A stretch of 64,000 bases of DNA from Aquanectria penicillioides (taxonomy: Eukaryota > Ascomycota > Sordariomycetes > Hypocreales > Nectriaceae): assembly GCA_003415625.1 (NCBI GenBank), contig PYIU01000005.1, positions 4,345,001 to 4,409,000 of the forward strand. The letters are read 5' to 3'. A model generated the notes under the pieces. The model saw only the letters and a program-made list of their open reading frames with translations. It did not search any database and was not told the origin of the DNA. Of the stretch, positions 43,760-55,755 are shown piece by piece (within the stretch, counting starts at the first letter, position 1; each line of letters begins with the position of its first letter). The translations under genes were made by a program, and so were the position numbers.

Positions 43760-45000
43760 CTACTTTTCACCCCAATAATAGAGTATCAATTCTTCAATCG
43801 TTGTAAGATTGATATGAGGGAATAGCTTGTTCCATTCATCTAAAGTCGAGTAAGCCCCATTCAGCTCTCCTAGAATAATATGCGCCACTGTATACTGTGA
43901 AAGCTTAGTCGGATCCAAGCCTGAGGGTATTTCTGGAAATTTCGGAAGAGATGAAATCCATTCTGTGTGAAGCTGTCCGGCTTCGAGGTCTGGCATAGAG
44001 ACCCGCTTCGACCTTGAAGTGACCTGAGGGTTTTAGCAGGAAATTTAGGTTGATAAACGGAGCACCTACCTCCGTGTATCGTTTCTGCAATTTTGATGAT
44101 GTCTAAACTTGAGGTCTTGGATCCGGTTATACCACCAACGGTGGGCCATTCGCCTTCAAGTTCCAATGCTTCTGCGACTATTCTCCCCAAGTCTCGAGTT
44201 GTAGTCATTGATAACTCCCAGTCTTTCCTAGCAGGCGTGATCGCTCGACGATTGCCAATATCCCAACAAGTATTCCATATAGGGCTATACCTAGTAGATA
44301 GAATCGGAGTGCTCAAATACTTGAGAAAAAGTCCTAGCTGAAATATGCATCACTCAAGCACCTAATTATACTCAGCGGCACATACTACGCTCACCCATGC
44401 CGTAATATACCTTTGCTCATGGTTGGCCTTTTCAAGGTACTCACGAACTTAATCTTTCTCTTGCCGTGTGAAGGTCCTACTATAACTTCTCCATACCCGT
44501 AATATTAGCAATAGCTTAGCATTCTTGAGGCACACATACGCAGCCCATTCGTTAGGCGCAAAGCGTTTAACTCTTGAGGTGATGCAGGCATCAATCAAAA
44601 ATATTCGCCTAGCAGGGTCTAAAATGAAGCAAAGGACAGGCTAGATACCCTACAACTTTTCAACCAAGCCTTCCTGGTCGGTGTAATCTACCTTGATATA
44701 GGTGATGCTGGGCATTCTGTGTTTGGATTGCTCCTGACCAATTTAGTAATAAACTCAACTCCTCGATCCAGCCATAGTGTGCGAGAGATGGTGGGACGAG
44801 TATTAGGGTTAATAAACTTTAATGAAAAGCTCACAGAGCGCGTCCACACCGTAATATCGTGCTTGTTAGAGTCAACAATCTCGGCAAGCACATCCCGAGA
44901 GATTGCTATATAATTGTTGGCGTCTTTAATCTCATCATAGTATCCTTGACAACTAGCTTGACTATAATTCGTGGAAATAGAATGGCACAATGACAAAGAA
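43760..45000 (-). pseudogene. Dead NmrA-like NAD(P)-binding reductase (first copy)
   Basis: Reading the minus strand, blocks typical of fungal NmrA/isoflavone-reductase-like proteins appear in order. They are 'DVLAEIVDSNKHDITVWTRS', 'SITYIKVDYTDQEGLVEKL', 'VKRFAPNEWAAY', 'VREYLEKANHEQR', 'CIFQLGLFLKYLSTP', 'MTTTRDLGRIVAEALELEGEWPTVGGI', and an ending 'LDEWNKLFPHINLTTIEEL' that stops at 43760. In-frame stops interrupt it: TAG at 44650-44652 and 44641-44643, TAA at 44449-44451, and TGA at 44350-44352. Introns remain visible. Live relatives are redox or regulatory NAD(P)-binding proteins, often in secondary-metabolite clusters. The left boundary of the lost first exon is approximate. Confidence 0.75.
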
Positions 45001-45409
45001 AGGCGTAGGGACAAAGCAAGTATAATGGCTGAATTCCCAAAGCTGTGGGCTGTTTTATAGCTACAGAGATGTATATAAAGGTAAGGAGCGGAGAAGATGC
45101 GGAATGGAGAAGTCAAGGTCCGCAGCGAAAAACTACCCCTTGCTATATACATTGGCGGTTTGACTTGGACGACTAGGTGACACTTCCCGACACTGCCAGA
45201 GATCCTTATTGGGGTGTTCAGGGGATATCAAGCTTATTGTCAAGTCCTTTAGGGAAAGGCCTTATTGTCAGAGTGGAAACTATTGAAACCAGTTCTTAGA
45301 TGAAGTAACCAGGTGTCAAGCTCTCTTTATTCGCCAATTAGCCACAGAGTATTGCATTGCCGCTGATTCTCTCCATCTGAAAGCTCGTCTCAACCCTTAG
45401 TTGAGCGGC
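45001..45409. other. Short intergenic stretch
   Basis: No gene was recognised. It includes a TATA-like 'gtatataaag' near 45072 on the plus strand. Confidence 0.3.
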
Positions 45410-46395
45410 CTACTGGAGTTCTTTCCAGAACTCCTTGATTAGGTCAGAGACTTCCCGCACATTCTGTCTCACAACCCCATGTCCAGCCTGCGGGACGACG
45501 GCAACATTATGGATCCCAGCATTGTGGAAATCCTGCATAGTACTCAGGTCGTCTCGCTCTCCCAGGATACAGAGAATCTTCTTGCCAGTTTTTGCTGCTT
45601 TGACAAATTCCTCATCCTTATCGAAGACTGCACCATCTCTGACGATCCCTACTACGCTCGCCGTGTGCCCTTTATGATTCTTTGTTTGCCAGTCTCGAAC
45701 TGCTTCAGCAACCATTTCGCCTCGAGCAACTCTCTCCTTCCAATCTGAAGGCACTATCAACTGCCCTCCCTCCAACCAATTCACAAAGAAAGTGCTGGCC
45801 TGCTCTTCCAGCCCCTCTCCTCCATCGAAATAGCTCATTTGCAATTCGTCGAACTGTGCTTTACGGACGACACCTGCGGGAGCAACTAGTGTTAGGGATG
45901 TGACCCGTTCGGGCTTTTGGGCCACAAAACTTGCTGCTGTCGCTGCACCAAACGAATAGCCAACGAGATGTGCATCCTCCCAGTCAAGATGCGCCATTAG
46001 ATCCTCCATCAAGGCGTGGAAGAGGGCTGCGTCGTGCGCTGCAAATGGCGTGTCTGTGAGTCCATGGCCCCACAGGTCAAAGAGGACACAGTGTGCATAG
46101 GAGAATTCTGACGATAACGTCTTTGCTAATGGCTGCAGGCCAAGGGCAGAAGTCTGTACGCCATGTACGAAGAGGACGCGGGAAATCGGTGTAGTGATAT
46201 CTGGCGGAGGAGGAGCTGAGGGCTGCAGCTCGTAATATGCAGCTCTGCCAATTTGCGTTTTTAGATATGATGCCGGGGCAGCATATTGCCAAAGGTTTCG
46301 ACAAATGCTGCTTCAGATGGAGCTGGAATCGATTCCGGATCTTCGGCATTTTTCTCGGACCCGGGACGAGGTAGCACGATAAAATCTGCCGACAT
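45410..46395 (-). CDS. Alpha/beta hydrolase with a one-base frameshift near its N-terminus
   Basis: The main frame is open from about 46310 down to the stop at 45410. It carries 'RVLFVHGVQTSALGLQPLA', 'VLFDLWGHGLTDTP', the nucleophile elbow 'LVGYSFGAATAASFV', 'LVAPAGVVRK', 'ILCILGERDD' (acid) and 'VPQAGHGVV' (His), so all catalytic elements are present. The natural start 'MSADFIVLPRPGSEKNAEDP' at ATG 46395 lies in another frame. That frame runs through 'AAFVETFGNML' and stops just past a run of four C/G at 46275-46278. One more C there would join the two as a standard alpha/beta hydrolase of about 325 residues. The gene is either a recent pseudogene or misassembled. Confidence 0.75.
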
Positions 46396-47879
46396 GGTGT
46401 TGTGTTGGCTGAAGGATACAAATATGCGGGGTTTCGGATCACCCCCAGGCGGGGTAGTAGGTTCAAATCGCTGAAAGGAAATTAATGCTCAGACGTAAAT
46501 TTTCGAACTCGACGAAAAAAAGGCCAAGCTGCTATATACGTGACAAGTCCCACATGTTCCTTATCTTGGCCTAGTGGATATCTCTGCTTCATAAACACTA
46601 AATTTCTGTGACTCAATGTATGATTAGAAATCTTCTCAGGGTCCATCAGCAGCCGCCAGTAGAAGGTGGCGTTGTCGCAGCAAAATGCCCCCCCCCCCCC
46701 CCCAAATGCTACGATAGGAAACCGAAAGGAGACACACCACTTGAAAATATGGCAAGCTTCCCAACAGCCCTCACTTGGATCATCGTAATCCTGTTTTGGG
46801 TCGACGAGTCCGGACAAAAGTGGACCTCAGCATTCCTCTATTAAACACCACTTGTAGTTCATAGGACGTGACGCAGCCGGGGATCGCCGATCGCGAAAAA
46901 ATGCGACATTCTCAATAGTGTGCTGTACTACGACAATCTGAGCACTTCGTCCACTTACTGGGAATAGGAAGATATCATGATAGGGCTATCAGGAATACCG
47001 TCTCGTTAATTTCATCTTATGAATACAATTTGTTCAGTTTTGTCACATGCCCGCGAGCCATCGTGACGTAGCCTTGTCGCATCAAGTCTCTCAACTAATT
47101 AATAACGTCATGCCCGCTCCAATAGAACCTAATTCAGCGTTTCAATGACTAAAGCTGTAGAGCATAACAAAACAACAAGGCTAAGGTGCATGAATATAGA
47201 TTAACAGAGAAACTTTTCCACAGCTGTTTATTGAAAAGGAAGAAATAGGAGCCCCCGCTCAGTCATTCACGCGGGTTACATTTCCGAACCTCGTCCACGT
47301 TTCCACCTTACTGAGATGGATGACTCTCACAGTCTGGCTATTTCCCCTTCACTTGTGTTCAATGACTCACACTTTAATATATCGCCATTCCTCATCTTGG
47401 GGGACTGCGTAGGACTCGGTATACATGTGCTCATCATTGGGGATCAGCAACCTGAGTTACAGTACCTATTGTTAGTATTTCAACTGCCTCTCATTGTATG
47501 CTCCCCACAACTATGAGACGAAGTGGCCCCAACTATGACGCCTTCTACTCTATAGCCTAGTTTTGTGTTCATGAGTTTTTATTTCTGGATTAGAAACTTC
47601 CAACCAACCTCAATATACGTCCACCGAGCATAGAGAGCGAAAGATTGTGAGAGGGTTTACAAGCCGCTGAAATTAAGCAGATTGACCCGAGTCCTCGCAA
47701 GTAGCGAGTTCGAAGCTGGCCAAAACCAGATATGTGTTTAGCTGCCATTCATTTCGGACAGAAGTGTGCTCAAATGATTACGATACTCAAATAACAAATT
47801 TCTGTGATGTAAGCCCAGAGCCCCAGAATCCCTGTATTCTCCTTTTCATGCTTCACTCACTACAACACATTTAAACAAA
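46396..47879. other. Gene-free interval of about 1.5 kb
   Basis: Contains a run of 16 C at 46688-46703 and AT-rich sequence. ORFs across the C-run are artefacts. No gene was recognised. Confidence 0.4.
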
Positions 47880-49600
47880 ATGATTCCCCAATTTAGAAAC
47901 TTAGATCATGTTAATAATCTATTTAGCTTCGATAATCCTCTCATTACCATGTCCTCTCCATTCTTGACTTTACTATCGTCACGACCGCACTACCTACCAT
48001 ATCCAATCACTTTCACTCCGCTTCTGGATGCATCTGGGTCGGGTCCGCATTTATGCTGGCCGGGGCAAGGCTCACGCCTACCTAGGGCAAACTAAGCGAT
48101 ATCTAGGGGCACAAAGCAATCATCATCATTGCAGCATCCATATCCTTCCTTGGAAGTTCATTATGTGGCGCTGCTGTTTCAATCTCAATGTTGATCGCCG
48201 GAAGGGGGCTATCTAAGGTGCCGGTGCCGGTGGCCTCCTTACTCTAATCAGCATCATCATTAGCGACACATTCTCGGAGAGGTCAGTAGCTCAAATTTTA
48301 ACAAATGCAGTCACAGCCAAGATTTTTTCGATTGCAGGTGCTGAAAACTCCGTCATCTTTAGGGATCGCGGAAAATACTACGGTATCATTGGTTTGGTGT
48401 GGGCAACGGCATCATCACTTGGTCCTAGCATCGGTGTATCCATCACAAAGAATACGTCTTGGCGCTGGTGTTTTCATATTAACCGTACAGATCTTATACC
48501 GTAATACTCATTTTGGAAGCTAACTTCGGTCCTCAGTTCCAATTTCTGGCGCGGCTATAGTTGTAATTGCCGTAATCCTAAGCTCAAAACTACCAAAACA
48601 CTGATTCCAGAGAGCATCAAGGCCATGGACTAGCTTAATAATATCCTGATCACTAGAAGCATGACTATGCTGCTTCTTAGCCTGCAGGTCGGGGGTGTTT
48701 CCTATCCCTGGAAGTCAGGGATTGTGATCTCCCTGATAGTCGCAGGTGTTGTAGTCCTCGCTACTTTTACAGTCGTTGAGCAATTCTTTGCGACTTACCC
48801 TCTTATCCCGACATACTTGTTCGCTGGCAAATCCAACCTTCCTATCCTATTTATCGATTTTTGCCACCGTATTATCTTCACGCAGGTTTCTCACTACCTT
48901 CCGCCTTATTTCCAGGCCGTCCTAGACCGAAGCCCTCTGATGTCTAGAGTCTTGCTGTGACCATCGGCACTATATTTGACCATTACAGCTGCTGCTTCTG
49001 GTGTCTTTCTTAAAGCTACTGGCCGCTACATTGGATGCATCTGCTTTGGTCTCATTCTCTGTGTTGTTGGAAGGTGGTCTCTCATATGACATCGCTGAAT
49101 CCAAAGTGTGGAGCAAAATTATCATAAACCAGATTGTCCTCAGCATTAGCGCTGGGGCTTTTTAACCCCATTGATCGCCTTGCAGAGCAATGTTCCAGCT
49201 CAATATCGCGCAGCTACTACGTCAACCTATACTTTTATACGAAATGTTGCATCTGCTGTCGGTGTTGTCATTGGATCCGCAGCATTCTCAAGCAGGATGA
49301 CATCCCAGAACTCTGCGCTTGGCCAGAATTTTGGTGATGAAACCCTAGCATTAGCGTTTTTCGAGTCCAAAGCAGAGGCAAATGTTCTTCTAATCGATAC
49401 ATTAGATATAGCTCAACAAACTTTAATTCGGGAGGTCTATCACCGAGCTCCTTGAGCCTGTGTGGATTGAGACAGTTTGTTTCACAGGATGCGACTTCCT
49501 TACCTCTCTCTGCGTCAATAATAAGAAGCTAAATGACGAGCATATCGAAGTTGTGACAGGACTCGAGGGAGAGAAGAACCGACAGCAGATTGCAAATCAC
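47880..49600 (+). pseudogene. Dead MFS multidrug efflux transporter (DHA/14-helix type)
   Basis: Blocks of the DHA2-type drug efflux family appear in order on the plus strand. First is a 'WVGSAFMLAG'-like segment near 48035. Then come 'GKLSDI' (48087-48104), 'ISFLGSSLCGAAVSISMLIAG', 'GAGAGGLLTLISIIISD' and, after an intron, 'RDRGKYYGIIGLVWATASSLGP'. Then 'TSWRWCFHIN', 'MLLLSLQVGGVSYPWKSG', 'SHYLPPYFQAVL', 'IALQSNVPAQYRAATTSTYT' and a tail 'LNDEHIEVVTGLE'. Disruptions include TAG at 48083-48085 and 48104-48106, a one-base slip before 'GAGAGG', and several missing stretches. Such pumps usually export toxic metabolites. This copy cannot make a full protein. Confidence 0.75.
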
Positions 49601-51435
49601 ATGCGACGCAGGGATCAAGTTGATAGACAGCTCGGGGGTCTTGCCATCTATTTGTTGTGAATCAAAACTAGAGTCGCCGGGAATTGCAATCCAGGCCCGA
49701 ATTTTCAGTTGTGCTAATTTCTGAATCAATAGAGTGGTTTCTAACCTAATCAAGCTCCCTTTCAAGCGTTTTATGCATACCCAAGATCATCCTAATAGCC
49801 AAAAATTGACCTATTCCTGGAATAGGTCAATTTGCAGCCCACGTTGACCAATTTCTGTCACCACTCGTATTCATTGCATCATCTATACCATCGAGGTTGT
49901 GCGACGAGAGAAAGAACTCATCTATCCCATCTTCGTTTGCAATCGAGGTGGTTTTCCTTTACGATGGTGGGGTAAAGCTTGCCTGATGATGAGGTCCAAT
50001 AATCGATTTGATGGTCCTGCATCATAGCCGATGTGTCTTCACATGCAAAGTCCTGCGGAGTCCTAGCATATTGAGTCGCAGAAACAGTATCTATTTCACT
50101 GATATGAGTCTCTCTAGAGCTCATATCAAGACGGTCTAAGGGCCTGAGGTCTTCCAACCCGGGTATGTGGGGACTGCTGCGTGAAAATGAATCTAGGAAA
50201 TCCTTGAACCAGGAGGAAATCTTTTTAATAACCCCAAGCCAAACATCTGCCGGATGACAGTTTGTGCGGAATGACGCAAGTTTCTAAGTTATCTTGTGGG
50301 TGGTTTGAGCGATTATCAGATGATCATGGAGGTCAGGAGGTGGAAAATCTAATCTTATCAGATGCTGCTGACCATAATTCTCGTGCTTTGCCTCAGATTC
50401 TTGACCATGCTGGGCTAATATATGCACTTGCTCACAATTCTGGCCATGCCGGTGCGCTGTTGCTCACTGGGACGGACTGTAAGGCACCGTCCTACGCGTC
50501 GGCATAGGTGCTAACCGCAGTGCCGGCGACTACGGCGATGGTAGTGCATTAGACGTTTTACCAAAGCTATCGAACTCATCAGCGCTGCGTATGGTTACAG
50601 GTACTGGACGGGACCTGATCAGCCTTCATAAGGCTTTATTCACTTTGAAAATCGACGGAATCCCACACTCCACAAGGCAACACGCCACATCTACCACCCC
50701 ACGACATTTGTAGGAATCTTCGGCCGACAACAGCTCGTTGCGACGAACAAGATCACAGTGAATTCCCATGCATCCCTGCCTATTCAAGGAAACTTTGATC
50801 GGGCCGTGGTACACTTGAATAAGGGGCCTCGGCAAGTTCCCGGATGAGGGATTATCTCATGTTTCTGTCAATATGTGAGCTACGGAGAATATGGAGTTAA
50901 TTAGATAGTATCATATGTCATAGTCCGAGGCTTGACTCAAAGAATCATTCTTTCTGGTCTGAATCTTCGTCTATCGATCCCCAGTCTAATCCAGAGCCAA
51001 ATCTTAACCACGCCCAGGCTGATAGAGATTTCCAACTAGCCCAATTATGATGTCAGCCCTGTTTCCACATATGCTCGCGTTTGATATGCCATGTTCATTC
51101 TCGCCAAAATCTCCATTTCCATTCTCTCGTCGAATGGCATCCTACATGGCACAATGATACTAGAGATAACAAAGATTGGTCAATACCTTGTTCAGATAAA
51201 CCCTGACTACCGAATTCGTTTAGACACATCCGGTTCGAGCGTAGGTAAAAGTCGTGCATGCAGGAATCATATATTCAGGAGTCGTCTACACTGACTATTT
51301 GTTAGTCTTCCCTGCAATCTATTGCGCACGTTTATTGTAAGCGCGTATATGAGCGTAGCAGAATCCTCAACTTCATCCAAGTCTATCCCCTACTGCCATA
51401 GACATTCACTTCTTGCAAAACCTCACATCTACAAA
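49601..51435. other. Gene-free interval of about 1.8 kb
   Basis: Weak ORFs at 49918-50157 (minus) and 50262-50507 (plus) have protein-like patches but no recognised family or splice structure. They may be further eroded genes. Confidence 0.35.
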
Positions 51436-51840
51436 ATGAAGTGCACCAACATTATTTTCATCATTTCTTCAATCAGCAGCATGGCTTTGGCTGTTCTTCC
51501 AATCCCCAGGATTGAGAGAGGCAGGCTCTATTGCAGTGGGCGATTTCCAGACCAATTTCGGTGTTGCCACTTACTAATACTTTTCTAGAAATCAGTGCCA
51601 ACGCCATCGGCAACGAGGTTGGCTGTGGAGGTTCTTGGGCCAAGGCTGTTACAATTTGCACAGAATGCGCCAACACTTATGGTTCTGGGAAAAGCACGGC
51701 ACCGGGGTCACGGCGGCTGTTGCCACTGAGTGTGGCTGGCCAGCGCCCACCACCTCGCTTTCTAGGACTGCTCCTACCATGTAAAGGCATGGCCAATTTA
51801 GGGATCCTCTCAAGTTACTACTATTGTAACCTCAATTGAG
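51436..51840 (+). CDS. Possible small secreted protein, probably frameshifted
   Basis: ATG 51436 opens a clear signal peptide ('MKCTNIIFIISSISSMALAV'). The frame then ends early, but a neighbouring frame reads 'EAGSIAVGDFQTNFG'. After a strong branch-point/acceptor pair (CTAATACTTTTCTAG, 51568-51589) another frame reads 'ISANAIGNEVGCGGSWAKAVTIC'. The pieces look like one small Cys-containing secreted protein broken by a one-base slip near 51510. A 53-nt intron with donor GTGGGC also gives a continuous but less natural product. No family was recognised. Confidence 0.35.
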
Positions 51841-53430
51841 TCGAAGCTTAATTTTCATTCCTCGCAACTTCCACCGCTCGTGTTGGCCCAAGCCTAAAAG
51901 CAATGCATGTCATATACAAAGATTTGCGTCAAGATTTAGGTTGTACATACTGCGTAATATTATGAAGCTACCCTCTATAGGTAGTAGATGCCGCTCTTCA
52001 TCCTATAAACTCCAAATCTCACTCAACATAGAGTCTTCAAAATGTACCTAACAAAGAGGTGCCGAGAACACTCTGGGGTCCTTCACAATGCTTGGAATTG
52101 TTGTAGCTTGAGGCGCCGGAAAGTCGCTACATAGACGAAGGAGAAGAAATTCATTAATTCAGGTGTGCCACACTCCTCCCAGTCGGCCTTTCGAGAGTCT
52201 TCTCTATACCGTTGCACCTAAAATTGAGAGTAAGTTTCGGATTCGTCTTCTCTCGGCATACAAAAGGAGTAAAAGGGAATGGGGTGGGGGAGAGCACATG
52301 TAGAGGTAATTGAGATGGATCACCTCGAGCACTGACAATACACCGCTGGGATCAAGATGCACCTGCATGTTGAGTCGGCGCTCAATTCAGACCCGATACG
52401 AGCGGCTAGAAATACAGTCGGCCCCCTTATCTAGCCCCAAGATGATAAATTATGCCATCATGGTTTCAAAGGAAGACTAAGATTCCAAAGCATTGTCTTC
52501 TGGAGTATCAGGCTAGGGTTGGATGTTGCAGAGGTCAGCTTTCCAACTGAGAAATATGACACATTGGGTTAGCACAATGCGGACTAAACGCCGAACAACA
52601 ATTTGATAACATTGAAATTTCGACAATACCCGTCATACCGATTTCCTAAATTAACTAAGCGAATCATTCATGACATGCGACAGTCAAAGCAGTCTCATAT
52701 CCGATACAGTCGGCTACACGCTTAGCCACGCCAAATTCATGGAAGGAGCTCAATCCTGTCTTTCTTCCAACAATACCAAAACGCTGCGCCATCCGGCGAC
52801 CCCAATTTGTGTCAACTGCTTTAGGTCAGATGGTTTCTGATCGTCGCTATTTGTTCTACAACGTGTTTGAGTCAAGCAAGCGTAAAATGTGACGTAAAAC
52901 GTGTATCACCCCTGCTGGCATTGCTGTTTTGAATCATAGATTTCTGAAAAGAGGCCAAGGCGCTAAATTTAGGGTATCGGGTAATTCGGAATCACAGGAA
53001 CTCCCTGGGGTCGGGATGAGTATCAAACGTTGACGTGACAGGGGGCGGCCGAGGCCAGACAAGGCTGAAACTATTCCCGTCCGAAACTGAATCCCAACCA
53101 CTGGACCGGTTGGCGACCAAGCCAAATTTTGACGCCTCCCCTGGGTTAGTGCGAAAGGATAAAAACTTCCCGATGCAATTGCATATGTAAGCGTTGCATG
53201 GAGAAGGGATGAAACTTGGTGATGCTAAGATGCGCTAAAGGACCCAGAGAACCTGACTGTGCATACGCCAAATGTTGTATCTCAAGACATTGAAAAATCC
53301 GCCATCTATTTATTGAGAGAAGCTGTTCATTCAATGAGAACATCATTCTTCATCATCCTTCTCAACCTACAAATTTAATCTTCCTATTACTTTAAAGTGT
53401 CGCTGGACGGCTCTGAAATACACCGTAATC
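51841..53430. other. Gene-free interval of about 1.6 kb
   Basis: No ORF with protein character was seen. The right end contains the promoter of the BAS2-like gene, with a CT/AC-rich leader. Confidence 0.4.
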
Positions 53431-54022
53431 ATGGTTCGCATGGAATTTACCATCTATCTATCTCGTAAGTCCTGGCGTCTGTCAAATATGGTGAAACTAA
53501 CACATTTTAGTAATTCTTGGTGCATTTGCACTTCCCAATCCCAATCCCAATCCCCTCTCCCCAGATCCATCTGGTGACAAGAATATCGGCAATGGCCAAG
53601 GGCAACAATTCATCACCGGTGCTTGCATAAGCAACGCAGATTGTGCAAGCGGCTGCTGTGCCACTCTAAATGGGGCTGGAATTTGTTCCGGAGTAGCTGT
53701 AGCCGACCAGCAAGGCAAACAGGGTTGTGGTTTCAACGGCTCCGGCGCAACACCATCACCTCCCACCAGTAGCCCCTCAGCTACTCCCCCTGCGTCAGAT
53801 GATTCCACCGCCGACAATGGTAACATTAACTCCGGCGCCCCAGGATCTGAGAATGTTGGTAAAGGAAATGGGCAGCAGTTCATCACTGGACAGTGTTTCA
53901 CTGATGAAGACTGTGCGTCGGCTTGTTGTGCAGGTCTTCAAGGAAAGGGAACTGGCGCGTGCTCTGCTAAGGCAGTTGCAAATGCAAATGGTAAAACTGG
54001 CTGCGGGTTTATCCAGCAATAG
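53431..54022 (+). CDS. BAS2-like secreted Cys-rich protein with two tandem modules
   Basis: Two exons, 53431..53464 and 53511..54022, give 181 aa. The intron (GTAAGT..CTAAC..TTTTAG) splits the signal peptide 'MVRMEFTIYLSLILGAFALP'. The mature protein has two copies of one module separated by a Pro/Ser/Asp linker. The first has 'GQGQQFITGACISNADCASG' and ends 'GKQGCGF'. The second has 'GNGQQFITGQCFTDEDCASA' and ends 'GKTGCGF'. Each has six cysteines. This module matches, from memory, the biotrophy-associated secreted protein 2 (BAS2) group of plant-interacting fungi, which normally has one copy. An effector role is inference; the gene looks intact. Confidence 0.82.
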
Positions 54023-54897
54023 GGAAGCACGTATATCTGTACTACAATGGAAATTCCTCTACGTGTGAGATGAATATGATACGCAATTTATATATAGGTG
54101 CATCAAATTGCTATTTACCTAGAGATGAACACCAGAGAAAATAAAATCAATCTCTACTACTGACTTCCAATGATAGCGGCTCCACTGTTGCCTCGAATGA
54201 CGGATAGGTTTTGATTGAAGCCCTTACTTTTGCTAGCTTGGAAGGCTCCACCTCAACATGTAGATTTAAATGGTGTACGGCTTCAATCTTTAACCAACTC
54301 TCCATTACCGGAAAAAACCCATGGTGATACTGTGCCAGCCCCAAAAAGATAAACTTGTTCCTCTATTACTATATATGTTACTTCTCTGCCGCCTTTGGGA
54401 TGCGTACCATAGTAATAGCGGTCAAGGCTCCAGTTATGACAGAAGCAAGGCCAAACCACCAAATATCACGGATTCTATCTAGCCCTATCTTCCCAGAAGA
54501 AATTTGGTCAACTTTAAGATCTAAACACTTTGACACAAACATCATGATCGCCAGAGTCAAGTTCTGCACGGTGACTTCTGTTGTAAATGCATGACAGCAC
54601 AAACGATGGTTATGAAACGCCGGTCGATATTGCCACGAACTACTGGTCGCGAAAGGTATAGACCACTTGTATACAGTACTTGTTGTAGGGTACCTTACAC
54701 TGTTGCTAGTATGGCACAGTGGTCTACGCGTGACACTACTTAAGGTAACTTATCACCACGTTTGGAAACTGCGAGGTGACTTGGTTCGTGAGTCACATAT
54801 TGGAGTTTAGGAGGATAACCCGAAGGAAAGCGACTCAGCCGGGGAGTCCCTGCTTTCTCTAGCAAGAGATTGCAAAACACGAACTTGTAGGGGGGCA
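54023..54897. other. Intergenic region, no gene recognised
   Basis: AT-rich with only short ORFs. Confidence 0.4.
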
Positions 54898-55755
54898 TTA
54901 TGCTCCTTTATGTACTCGGTCAGTGGTAAATTTGTGTATTATATATCCCATTAAGTCAGTTTGTTGTAAGTGAACAATAATAATAATTATTAGGTAAAAC
55001 AAATGAATCAAGAACGCAGCTTCCAGTTGGTGTCTCAGATACTCAACAGGCCAGTGCTCACCCTGACTACATCTCATATGGAGATTTAACCGCTCGCCAA
55101 TCATCTGCATCGTTCTCGCCCCCTTACCAGTCCTGGATTCGTTTTGGTCCTGGCAGTAATCGCCCCACCACTCTTCAAATGCTTGTCTGTTGTATAAACT
55201 GGTCGGCGCACCCTGCCCTTCTCCAAAGAGGTCCAGTATATAGTCACAGAACATCCATATTCCCTCCAGATGCTGGAGCAGCAACGGCTTCATATCTTTG
55301 CGTGCAACTATAACAGTGCCAACGTGAGACTGCCATTCCGGGGCGGCAAACCCAGACTCGGCGTTGATATTGAGATATGTGGCGATCTGGTTGTCGAGAT
55401 CGGCACGGTTTGCCGACTGGGTGCCAACGCGATGAAACACCAGTGGGATTTCAATGCGGTCTGGGACGGAAGCCACAGGCCCGGAGAAGATGGGATCGTC
55501 CTCCTGGAGCATCATTACCGACCAAGGCATGAACTGAGCCCTCTCTGAATCGCACCGGACGATGACCCCTCGGATCGGCCCCGACCCAAACACGGGGTTC
55601 GCTGCAGAAGCTGCTTCGGAAGCCGCCTTCTGGGCAGCTAGAACAGCTTCTATGTCTATGTCAGATGTAGTCAATGGTTCATGGTGTGACCCTGAAGGTT
55701 CTTCATCAGAATCGACATCGATGTTGTCCCATTTTGAGTAGTCAATGGGCGCCAT
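54898..55755 (-). CDS. Conserved fungal hypothetical protein, acidic N-terminus
   Basis: The ORF runs from ATG 55755 ('MAPIDYSKWDNIDVDSDEEP') to a stop at 54898, 285 codons. An ATG at 55782 would add nine residues. The N-terminus resembles a common fungal opening of a DYSKWD motif followed by an acidic patch. The middle contains 'PLVFHRVGTQSANRADLDNQ' and 'FEEWWGDYCQDQNESRTGKGAR'. The last 65 residues, after 'LNLHMRCSQG', are Ile/Leu-rich and start at a GTGAGC donor-like site near 55064. The true end may therefore be spliced to another exon I could not find. Function is unknown to me. Confidence 0.6.
   Translation of the reverse strand: MAPIDYSKWDNIDVDSDEEPSGSHHEPLTTSDIDIEAVLAAQKAASEAASAANPVFGSGPIRGVIVRCDSERAQFMPWSVMMLQEDDPIFSGPVASVPDRIEIPLVFHRVGTQSANRADLDNQIATYLNINAESGFAAPEWQSHVGTVIVARKDMKPLLLQHLEGIWMFCDYILDLFGEGQGAPTSLYNRQAFEEWWGDYCQDQNESRTGKGARTMQMIGERLNLHMRCSQGEHWPVEYLRHQLEAAFLIHLFYLIIIIIVHLQQTDLMGYIIHKFTTDRVHKGA

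Noticed and set aside
46482..46817. 111-codon minus-strand ORF with a Gly run
   Set aside because: The Gly run comes from the 16-base C-run; there is no other protein feature.
47640..47730. Sequence with a faint 5S rRNA or tRNA look ('gccgctgaaattaagc', 'gagttcgaagc')
   Set aside because: The conserved 5S box and cloverleaf arms could not be completed; probably chance.
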